A DNA stretch of 64,000 bases from Bacteroidales bacterium (GTDB taxonomy: Bacteria; Bacteroidota; Bacteroidia; Bacteroidales; P3), in the NCBI GenBank assembly GCA_017960475.1, contig JAGCZH010000013.1, positions 50,526 to 114,525 on the forward strand, read 5' to 3'. A program made the position numbers and the translations under genes. Position 1 is the first letter of the stretch, and each line of letters opens with the position of its first letter. This document shows, piece after piece, positions 1 through 8,500 of the stretch. Below the pieces are notes generated by a model. It was given only the letters and a program-made list of their open reading frames with translations. It did not search any database and was not told the DNA's origin.

Positions 1-666
1 ATTTCCTACTCGGGCGATGGCTCCTGCTTTCAGGATGCATTCCACACAATCACTGTCGCCGATGCCTACTGCTTCCTGGGTTACAATGGACTTGGCGTCA
101 CAGGACAGTCTTTGCAATACGACAATGGTCAGAAATACGATGTCTATGAGCTGGAGGAAAACGAATACGGTGTGACCCAACTGTATTTCAACGTCTCCCC
201 GTTGTTTAAGTATCTGTCAAAACAGTTCTCGTCAGATGAGAAACAAACTAAAGTGGGCGATGTCGTAGAAGAGCTCGACATTAAAATGGGCAGCCGCGTC
301 GTTGTCAAATTGGACAGTAAGAAGAAAAAGGGACACTACAAATTTACTCTACTCGACGTTCAAACCATTACCGATACTCTCGATTTCTCGAGCAACGAGT
401 CGTATTTCCCCGAGGAGGGCGAGGAAAACACCATAATATTCTATTTTGCCCATTCTAAATGGACAAGTGGCAAATCATGCGAAGTGTTGATGATGAAGAG
501 CTTCTGTAAGGAAAACCTTAACTACGACACTTTTATCTGTGGTTTTGACAGTGATGAGTTTGTCACTACTTCCAACAATGGCATCTTATCCAAAGTGCGT
601 GGCACAGAAATCTGGAATGACCCCCTGCAAGCGATTCGCATAGGCAACTTCCGACCCCTTAAATAA
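1..666 (+). CDS. 3' end of an unrecognised protein (5' truncated by window edge)
   Basis: The frame is open from base 1 to the TAA at 664-666, so 221 residues of the C-terminal part are visible. The true start lies outside the window; the TTG at 112 is in-frame but internal. The sequence is soluble-looking, mixed alpha/beta, with no transmembrane segment. It carries a basic KKKKGHYKF stretch in the middle and acidic patches (ESYFPEEGEEN). I do not recognise a family. It is followed by a repeat-rich gap and a convergent OmpA-type gene. Confidence 0.75.
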   Translation: MSYSGDGSCFQDAFHTITVADAYCFLGYNGLGVTGQSLQYDNGQKYDVYELEENEYGVTQLYFNVSPLFKYLSKQFSSDEKQTKVGDVVEELDIKMGSRVVVKLDSKKKKGHYKFTLLDVQTITDTLDFSSNESYFPEEGEENTIIFYFAHSKWTSGKSCEVLMMKSFCKENLNYDTFICGFDSDEFVTTSNNGILSKVRGTEIWNDPLQAIRIGNFRPLK

Positions 667-781
667 GGTTTGAAATGATATTTCGAATTTCGAATTTTGA
701 ATTATGAATTTCCCCAGGTCACTGGTCACAGGTACACAGGTCACTAATTTTCAGGTTTGAATGGTTCGAAGGGTTTGAAAA
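667..781. repeat. Composite AT-rich intergenic repeat
   Basis: This gap holds three word types: GAATTTCGAATTTTGAATTA-like runs, a GGTCAC word repeated three times (AGGTCACTGGTCACAGG and a further copy), and GGTTTGAA/GGGTTTGAA runs. The same word types recur at 15380-15500 in the same order, and parts recur elsewhere in the window. No gene is visible inside it. Confidence 0.7.
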
Positions 782-818
782 TATGGCCGTGAACTTTAAA
801 ACTGTTACTAAAAACCTT

Positions 819-3098
819 TTATTTCTCAAGAGTATATTCCACGAACATTGTCTGCGTGACTTGTTCGCCGGCAACACGCAATGTGATAGGCAGGAATGAG
901 CTTACACTTGGTTCTGCCTTGCGGTTGTCCATACGCAGATAAATGATAAGCTCTCGTCCTGGCGTCAGTTTGCTGTAACCTACCACTTTGACATCTTTCG
1001 AGCCGACGCTGATGAAGTCGAGAGTGGTCTCTTTTATGGCTTCGTGTTTCAAACGTACCTGTATGTCGGCATACTCGCCCGTGAAATAGGTCCCTATGTG
1101 CATGGCCCTGGTGGGGAGGTGTAGACAGCTTATAATGCTGCTGTCGTCATCGAGATACTGATAGTCCTGAATCTCTATGCGGCGTTCTTTGGCGGCTTCC
1201 ACGCTGTATACCGATTTATTGGTTTGTGCGCGGTCAGCGGAGACTCCTTTCTCGGCGTGGCTGCTTCCATAAGCGACCTCTCGGATTTGTAGCGAGCCGC
1301 CGTTAGTGCCCATATATTTGGTCAGGATGCCTTTTTTGTATTCCATTATCTGGTTGACTATGGACGCTATGCGTCGCTTCGATATCAGCTGGTTGTATTG
1401 TGATGTGTGAATAGGGCTGGCATAGCCTTCCACAGTCATGCTGATACGGTGACCTGCCTTGAGGTCGTCGAGAAGCAGGTTGAGGAATTGCTCGAAGCGC
1501 TCGCAGTTATATTGTACGTCGTAGTCGAAGAAATAGTCTATGGCGTCGCATATCGAGTCGTACACCACGTTGCCATTGGCAATGGTATGCGCTTTCTTGT
1601 ACTCATTGCGCATAAACATATAGCGGTTGTAGGTCTGGAAGTAGTTCGTCGTTGTTGTTGCCAGTTTCGATTTCGGGTCGGGTTCGTCGTTGTGGAAATA
1701 GAGTTTTATGGGTAATATGTGGTGTATTGCCCCTTTCTGAGCCACAACAGGAGGTAATTCCGGCTTTGGACGGCGTGGTTTCGCCTTTTTGGCTATCTTC
1801 CAGCTGTAGATGTCATTGCAGCATGTGTTGCCACTGACAAAGTACGACCCGCTCCTGTTCGATGTGATATATCCGCTGTTGGGAATATCGCTGTTGACGG
1901 TGAAATAGAGGTCGTTGGCAGGACTGTTAAGAGTGTGCCCCAGGTTGTACGGCTCTTGCCAGCTGTCGCGTATTCCTTCCGAGCAGAACACGTCATAACC
2001 TCCAAATCCAAGGTGCCAGTCGGATGAGAAGTACAGGTTATGCTTCTCGTTGTAGTAGAATGGGGTTATCTCGTTGCCTATGCTGTTGACAGGACCGCCC
2101 AGATTGACACATTCACCAGGAGTCTTGCCTTCTTTTATTATTGTGTACCAGATGTCGTATCCGCCCATGCCGCCAGGTCTGTCTGACGAGAAATAGAGAA
2201 TTGTGGTGCTGTCAGGGAGATATCCCACAGTGGGTTGGGTAGAGCTGTAGCCGTCAATGTTTACATTGCCCCCAAGTTTCTTCGCTTTCTGCCATTTGCC
2301 TTTGTTGTAGTGTGATACATATATTTGACAGGGAATGGAGGCAAAATCGTCTGTGTTGCAGATGGTGAAATAAATGTTATTGTGAATGGGGTCGATGGCG
2401 ACATTGCAGGAGTGCTTTTCTTTGCTGTTAAGTCCCCAGTTGTTGAGTGTGGCTTTGTTTGGCGATGATCCAGAGAAATCGGCCTGAAAAATCTGCATCA
2501 GCACAAGGTCGGAGTTGATAGCGTCTTTGGAACCAGGCTTGGAGAGTTCACGCATCGATGAGAAAAGCAACAGTGAGTCACCCATTAAAACGGCGCCAGA
2601 TTCGCTGTACTCGGTGTTGATGTTCTTTGTCTCGTGGGTGACAGCAAAGTGAATGGTGTCGGGCACACTGTCAAGAACCCACTGGCATGAGCGTACCTCT
2701 TGTCGGGCGCGACGTTCCAGCTCCTCGTTGTTGGCGGTTGCAAGATATCTGTTGTAGAAGTATAGCGCCGAATCGGCCTGTCCGTTGTTGCGGTACATGG
2801 CAGCGAGGAAATACTCGCAATGAGGATATACGCCGGCTTGTGGTGACTCGTTCACCAACCGATAGTATTTTATTGCTTGACGATAGTCGTTTGACAACCT
2901 GTACGATTCGGCTATCTTGTATGCCAATGCGATATCATGACTTTTCTTATAGGCCTCGGTGTAGTGGTCCACGGCTGTTTTGTAGTATCCGTAGCGGAAA
3001 GCCTCGTCGCCTGCGTCAACATCCTTTTGGGCATTGGCACCCAAAGACAAAAGCATTGCGGCAGCAAAAATAAAACTGACTGTGTAGTTATGTTTCAT
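819..3098 (-). CDS. OmpA-family protein with TPR and PD40 propeller repeats (T9SS PorE-like)
   Basis: 759 residues with an N-terminal signal peptide ending near ANAQ. TPR-like helices occupy about residues 25-125. PD40/WD40-like propeller blades follow at about 165-430, with the typical words YFSSDRPGGMGGYDIW and LYFSSDWHLGFGGYDVF. An OmpA-like peptidoglycan-binding domain spans about 530-645 (VEGYASP, YNQLISKRR, ERRIEIQ). About 110 further residues form a beta-rich tail with no clear family. This order resembles PorE/SprE-type periplasmic T9SS proteins that tie PorP/SprF barrels to the cell wall. The gene lies 43 bases downstream of a PorP/SprF gene on the same strand, which supports a functional pair. 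Whether it is the core PorE or an accessory paralogue cannot be decided here. Confidence 0.88.
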   Translation of the reverse strand: MKHNYTVSFIFAAAMLLSLGANAQKDVDAGDEAFRYGYYKTAVDHYTEAYKKSHDIALAYKIAESYRLSNDYRQAIKYYRLVNESPQAGVYPHCEYFLAAMYRNNGQADSALYFYNRYLATANNEELERRARQEVRSCQWVLDSVPDTIHFAVTHETKNINTEYSESGAVLMGDSLLLFSSMRELSKPGSKDAINSDLVLMQIFQADFSGSSPNKATLNNWGLNSKEKHSCNVAIDPIHNNIYFTICNTDDFASIPCQIYVSHYNKGKWQKAKKLGGNVNIDGYSSTQPTVGYLPDSTTILYFSSDRPGGMGGYDIWYTIIKEGKTPGECVNLGGPVNSIGNEITPFYYNEKHNLYFSSDWHLGFGGYDVFCSEGIRDSWQEPYNLGHTLNSPANDLYFTVNSDIPNSGYITSNRSGSYFVSGNTCCNDIYSWKIAKKAKPRRPKPELPPVVAQKGAIHHILPIKLYFHNDEPDPKSKLATTTTNYFQTYNRYMFMRNEYKKAHTIANGNVVYDSICDAIDYFFDYDVQYNCERFEQFLNLLLDDLKAGHRISMTVEGYASPIHTSQYNQLISKRRIASIVNQIMEYKKGILTKYMGTNGGSLQIREVAYGSSHAEKGVSADRAQTNKSVYSVEAAKERRIEIQDYQYLDDDSSIISCLHLPTRAMHIGTYFTGEYADIQVRLKHEAIKETTLDFISVGSKDVKVVGYSKLTPGRELIIYLRMDNRKAEPSVSSFLPITLRVAGEQVTQTMFVEYTLEK

Positions 3099-3141
3099 GA
3101 TATGATATTTTGATTCGTGTTTGTATTGCGTTTTTTGTTTT

Positions 3142-4179
3142 TTATATTATTGGGCATGGCATTGCCTTGCGGTTCACTTTCTTGTTCTTTATAAGTCGGT
3201 AAACAATGCCTAATTCAAATGAGCCTATTGATTTCGACGCTGGTGTCAGTTTCGACAGGTTCGCGTCGTAGGTCAGCGCAAAAATAAACGCGTTGTATTC
3301 CAAAGCCAGCTCCACCAACGCCGCGTCACGCCAACGGTAATGCAAACCTGCGCTGGCGATGAGGGTCTGGTGCGACACTTCGGAGAGATAGTATTTCACG
3401 TCACCACCCAGGAGTATCTCACGGTAGTTGTTTTGCAACATGCATGCCGCCAAAGGCATCAAGGAGACGTTGCTCCACGCACGATACTCCATGCGGGCAT
3501 ATAGGCTGAATTTTCGTTCGATAAAGGCGTCTCGCAACTCAAGATACGAGATGTCGGGCTTGTTGATATTTCTCGCCGAAAGGCCTAGTTTCAGATACAG
3601 TTCGTCGTTGGGTTGGTAAAACCATGCCGCACCGCCTCCAAGGGAAATGAAATTGGCTGAGGTGTTCTCTAACTTGTCGCTGGGATCTTCCATCTCTATG
3701 TCTGCGGTGTTGAATCCGGCTTGACCCATAGAGGCTTCTAGAGCAAGCGAGATAAAATTGTTGTTGCTGCTTCCCAAAGCTTTGTAGTACGACAATATTA
3801 AATTGCCGGCGGTGGTGCCATAGTGGAGGGTTCCGGCACGGTCGCTGTATAGTATTATGCCCAGGTTTAGTCCGTCACGGTAGTAGCGGCGCCGTGTAAT
3901 CGACATCTCCGCTGTCGCCGCCACGGTTTGAAACGCTTTGCTTACCGACGCCCATTGGTTGCGGTACACAAGTCCGAATCGCCCTGAGCCGTCAAAGAAT
4001 CCAGAATAGGCGGGATTGAACAGAATCGGATTTATGTCTATTTGGGAGAAATGGATGTCCTGGCATTCCGCATGATCTGATAGCGACAATGACAATGTGA
4101 AAGCCACAACAAGCATAAGCTGCCGTAGCGTTTTGTTGCTGCGGCGCTGGTGTGTTGCTATGGCTCTCGTATGGTTCAT
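3142..4179 (-). CDS. PorP/SprF-family type IX secretion outer-membrane protein
   Basis: 345 residues with a signal peptide (cleavage probably near DHAECQ). The family signature follows at once: DIHFSQIDINPILFNPAYSG, then FGLVYRNQW. The rest alternates like a 14-strand outer-membrane barrel. The start lies 10 bases after the tsaD stop, so the two genes are probably co-transcribed. A second in-frame Met at residue 22 would still give a signal peptide. PorP/SprF paralogues typically anchor or export particular T9SS substrates together with OmpA-type partners such as the downstream gene. Confidence 0.92.
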   Translation of the reverse strand: MNHTRAIATHQRRSNKTLRQLMLVVAFTLSLSLSDHAECQDIHFSQIDINPILFNPAYSGFFDGSGRFGLVYRNQWASVSKAFQTVAATAEMSITRRRYYRDGLNLGIILYSDRAGTLHYGTTAGNLILSYYKALGSSNNNFISLALEASMGQAGFNTADIEMEDPSDKLENTSANFISLGGGAAWFYQPNDELYLKLGLSARNINKPDISYLELRDAFIERKFSLYARMEYRAWSNVSLMPLAACMLQNNYREILLGGDVKYYLSEVSHQTLIASAGLHYRWRDAALVELALEYNAFIFALTYDANLSKLTPASKSIGSFELGIVYRLIKNKKVNRKAMPCPII

Positions 4180-4189
4180 GGCACTGTCG

Positions 4190-5194
4190 TTATCTTGTAT
4201 AGGGCGGCATGGATATGTCGGCGAATTCTTTTCGTTGCAGTTTGTAGTATGCCGCTATGCCCACCATAGCCGCATTGTCGGTGCAAAATTGCAGAGTGGG
4301 GACAAAGACCTTCCATCCGTGTTTTTTGCCCAGTTGCGTGATGCCTTCACGAAGGTAGGAGTTCGCTGAAACGCCACCTGCGATGGCAACCTGACGGACA
4401 TGGTTCTTTAATGCCGCTTTTTCAAATTTCTTCAGCAGAAACCCCATTATGCATTTCTGTATCGATGCGCAAAGGTCGGCTTTGTTCTTCTCGATAAAAT
4501 CAGGGTCTTTCTCCAATTGGTCGCGGAGGAAATAGAGGAAAGAGGTCTTTATACCACTGAAACTGTAATCGTAACCTGCGATATTAGGAGTGGCGAATTG
4601 GAATGCGTCGGGGTTGCCATCTTTGGCCAGACGGTCGATAATAGGTCCTCCTGGGTATCCGAGATCCATGATTTTAGCGGCCTTGTCGATGGCTTCTCCT
4701 GCAGCGTCATCGATGGTTTGCCCCAAGGTCTCCATGTCGAAATGGTCGTGAAGCAGCAATATCTGGGTATGTCCGCCACTGACAAGCAGACACATGAATG
4801 GGAATTGAGGGACTATGCTGTCGTCGCTTGTCCTTATGAAATGTGACAGCACATGGGCCTGCAGGTGGTTGACTTCTATTAGTGGTATACCCAATCCTTG
4901 AGCCATACTTTTGGCAAAAGACACACCTACCAGCAGAGAGCCCAGCAAACCAGGTCCACGTGTGAATGCTATGGCGTCGAGTTGACTTTTGTCCACGCCG
5001 GCATTACGCAACGCGGTATCGACGACAGGAAGTATGTTTTGCTGGTGGGCGCGTGATGCCAGCTCTGGCACTACACCGCCAAATTGTTCATGTACTTTTT
5101 GTGACGCGATAACATTCGACAACATCCTGTCGTCACGCAGCACAGCGGCAGAGGTATCGTCGCATGAGGATTCTATAGCTAGTATTAGAGACAC
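4190..5194 (-). CDS. tsaD: tRNA N6-adenosine threonylcarbamoyltransferase TsaD
   Basis: 334 residues, full length for the family. TsaD transfers the threonylcarbamoyl group from TC-AMP to A37 of tRNAs that read ANN codons, together with TsaB and TsaE, in the cytoplasm. The N-terminus MSLILAIESSCDDTSAAVL is diagnostic. The metal-binding HxxxH appears as HLQAH in VNHLQAHVLSHF, followed by LLVSGGHTQ. The C-terminal AIAGGVSANSYLR and CTDNAAMVG motifs are intact. It is the first gene of a leftward run with the PorP/SprF and OmpA genes, and is divergent from tamB. A TAnnTTTG element lies about 120 bases upstream. Confidence 0.97.
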   Translation of the reverse strand: MSLILAIESSCDDTSAAVLRDDRMLSNVIASQKVHEQFGGVVPELASRAHQQNILPVVDTALRNAGVDKSQLDAIAFTRGPGLLGSLLVGVSFAKSMAQGLGIPLIEVNHLQAHVLSHFIRTSDDSIVPQFPFMCLLVSGGHTQILLLHDHFDMETLGQTIDDAAGEAIDKAAKIMDLGYPGGPIIDRLAKDGNPDAFQFATPNIAGYDYSFSGIKTSFLYFLRDQLEKDPDFIEKNKADLCASIQKCIMGFLLKKFEKAALKNHVRQVAIAGGVSANSYLREGITQLGKKHGWKVFVPTLQFCTDNAAMVGIAAYYKLQRKEFADISMPPYTR

Positions 5195-5500
5195 GGTGAG
5201 TATTCTTTTTAAGTGTATTGTATTATAATAAGTGTTGTAATGATTAGTGCAAATAGTTGATTGTTAGCTGGTATGTATTGTAAAATCGCAGAAATGAAAA
5301 AATATGCCACATTGCAAAAATACGAATGTTTTTTCACTAAATGAAGTTTTTTTTAGTCTTCAGAAAGCGATAATGTCTTTTTTCATGCCTCTTATGACGC
5401 AATTTTTTTAATATTGTTATACTAAATTAGTGAGATTTCAGTTATAAATCTAATAAACTTATAGACTATCAAAAAGTTTTGTAAAATAACAGGACGCATT
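5195..5500. other. Divergent intergenic region between tsaD and tamB
   Basis: About 300 AT-rich bases with no gene. It holds the tsaD promoter element at 5315-5322 on the minus strand. No convincing promoter for tamB was seen. The last 33 bases are open in the tamB frame and would encode a plausible longer N-terminus (see tamB). Confidence 0.6.
5315..5322 (-). promoter_or_regulatory. Putative tsaD -7 element (TATTTTTG)
   Basis: Reading the minus strand gives TATTTTTG followed by C, which fits the Bacteroidota -7 consensus TAnnTTTG. The predicted leader is about 115 bases. No good -33 TTTG lies at the usual distance. Confidence 0.45.
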
Positions 5501-8500
5501 TTGCTGGCGCTTTTCTTGACGGTTTATGTCATAGTCGCCTTGCTTAACTACTCTATGGTACAGTCACTTGTGGGCTCTGCAGCAAGTAGTTATTTTTCCA
5601 AGGAATGGGGCGGCAAAGTGAAGATAGGCTCCATGGGCTGCAACCCCTTCAACCATTTGGATCTCCGCAATGTCGAGCTTATAAGCCCTGACAACGATAC
5701 TATAGCCCAGGCGCACGCTATTCGCTTACGTTTCAAAAAATTTCCATTCGATAGTCATGGACTTCAATTTTCCAAAGTGTATATCGGAGATACCCGCTAC
5801 CATCTTAAAATAGATACCAATGGGCTGAATCTAAATTATATCATCGACTATTTCAAAACCGGTAAACCGAAGGATACCACTCGCCAAAAGGCCGAGTTTA
5901 AAGTGCTTGTCGATGACCTCATCCTTGATAATGTCGATTACCGTCAAGACTTGAAGGACAAGGATCCCGAGTGGTATCTACATCAGCATCCCGGTGTTAA
6001 TGTGAAACACATGGAGTATAATAATATCCATGGTCGTTTCCGTAATGTCAGAGTTGACAAAGACTTTGTGACCTGCCGTATAGACAAGCTTACAACCACC
6101 GAGAAATCAGGACTTGAGGTGCGCGACTTGCACATGAATGTTTATGTTTGTCGTAGCGGTATAAGTGCGACCAATATGGTTGTGCAAACGGCAGACTCAC
6201 GACTTGATGGTGATGTGCTCCTTGATTTCCGCCATTGGCATACCATGAAGCATTTCCTTGACAGCGTGTATTTCACTGTCCACTTCAACGAAGGCTCTTA
6301 TGGTAATCTGCGTGATGCGGGTTTCTGGACACAAGCGCTATGGGGTATGGACGAGCGTGTGGCCCTTGAAGGTGATTTCGGCGGTCCAATCTCTGATTTT
6401 CATGCCGATAATGTTAGAATTGCCTTTGGCAACGAATCAAAGGTCTGTCTCGATGCCTCCATATATGGATTGCCACATATCGACACCACTGTTATTGGTG
6501 CCGACATACACAGTCTGCACACCACCTACGAAGACCTGGCCGCTGTAAAACATCCCAACGGTATTACCATGAAGGTGCCAAAGATTATCAAGACGCTGGA
6601 CAAGATTGACTTGGAGGCCACTTTTATGGGAACCATCTATGACTTCTATGCCACTCTTGATATGGAGAGTGCCCCAGGTGACCTTCAAGCCGACATGATG
6701 CTCTCAATGAATCCTAAACGCAAGGAGTATAGCTATGTGGGTCAGCTTCGTTCCAATGACATGCGTATTGGTCAGCTGGCTCGCAATGAGTGGGTGTCGC
6801 GTGGTGGATTCGATATCACTTTCGAAGGTGAGGGTTTTGATCCAAAAACAATGAACGCTGTCGCGGAAGGCAGGGTTAAACATCTGATATTAAAAGGCAA
6901 CCGCCTCAGCGGCGACGCCAGCTTGAATGTCGATGTCGCTGATGGTTTGGCGAAAGCCGATTTGGTTCTCGACGACCCATTGGCTGATATCAACGCCCAC
7001 GGTGAAGTTGAATGGCGCCCCAACGGCCCCGCGTACACTGTCGAGGCCGACGCCAAGCATCTTGACATGAAACGTCTGGCTTTGTGGAATGATACTGCTG
7101 ACAAGGAGGCTTTTATCAACGCCCACATCGACGGCCGCTATATTAACTTGCGTGAAAACAGCACCTTTGCACGTGTCACTCTTCGTGATGTATATCTAAA
7201 CACTACAACCCGTCGTTGTCGTATCGACAATGCCACACTGTCGGCTCGTGAACAGAACCATTGGAAAACCCTGAAACTGACCAGCGATATTGTCGACGCT
7301 CAAATGCAGGGCTACTATCGCTACGATGGCATTCCTGTTATGTTAAAGAAATTTGTCGAGGATTATTTTCCTAACACTCATAAACCCAGTGATATCTATG
7401 GCAAGGACAAGGAGGCTGAGTTCGACAAGATCGCTGACTCTCGCTTTGAATTCAACGCTACTTGGAAAGACACCGCGGGACTTATAGCCCTCTTTGTTCC
7501 TCAGCTTCTTGTGGCACAGGGGACCTCGGTGCAAGCCAACTACAGCTTTGTTGAGTCGTTCAAACCTTTGTTGCGCTCCGATTCAATAGGGTGGGGAGGT
7601 CTGCGATTCTATAATGTGGGCGTCAACGGTGAGACTATGGCTGACCATTACCGTTTGCGTCTTACCAGTGACGAAATAAAAATCGGATCCATTCTCCTTT
7701 CCGAGAATGCCGATGTCAATTTGGAAAGCAGCCGTGATGACGCCCGCTGTGAGGTGTATTGGGAAAACAGCAGCCAAACGGTAGGTGGAGGAGATGTGGC
7801 CTTGCGTGTGATGTCGGATAGTTCGTCGTTGCGTCTCATTGTCGACCCGTCACGTCTGGCTTTGGGAGGACATAATTGGAGTTTGATGGATTATGGAGAG
7901 GATATCTATATCAACGATAAGGGTTTCAATGTCGGCAATCTGTCACTTATAGATGGACAAAGTGCTGTATCGCTTAAGGCTTCCCGAATGGGTAACCCCA
8001 ATGATAGTATAGAGGTTTCGTTCGTCGATTTCGATGTCGATATAGCCAATCCATTCCTCGGCGTTGCTGGTATGTCGGCCGGAGGCATTGCCAACGGAAA
8101 GGCTCGCCTTGGGTTCCTGCAGCCAAAACTCCTGCCCGATAGCAAGGGGGACTCTGAGGTGCCTTATCTCAATGCAGACCTGAAGATAGACAATTTGATG
8201 TTCAACAATGTCTCTCTTGGCGACGCTGATGTGCAGTCGACTTGGAATTCTGACCTTAATCAGCTTAATCTTTTCGTGAAATCGTACCTCGACACTAACG
8301 GTGTTGTCAATGAGCCTCTCAGTATTGATGGATATGTGGCTCTCGGCAGTCAGGATCCTCAGCTCGATTTCACAATAGATGTCAACTCTGTTGACCTCCA
8401 CGCCATTCAACCATTTGTTTCCTCGTTCTCTTCGAATGTCAGTGGGTTGGCTTCCAGCGATATTAAGGTTGGTGGCACAGTCTCTAATCCTCTTCTTCAG

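Noticed and set aside
7943..8410. A 155-codon minus-strand open frame inside tamB
   Set aside because: Shadow of tamB codon bias; no motifs, promoter or conserved start.
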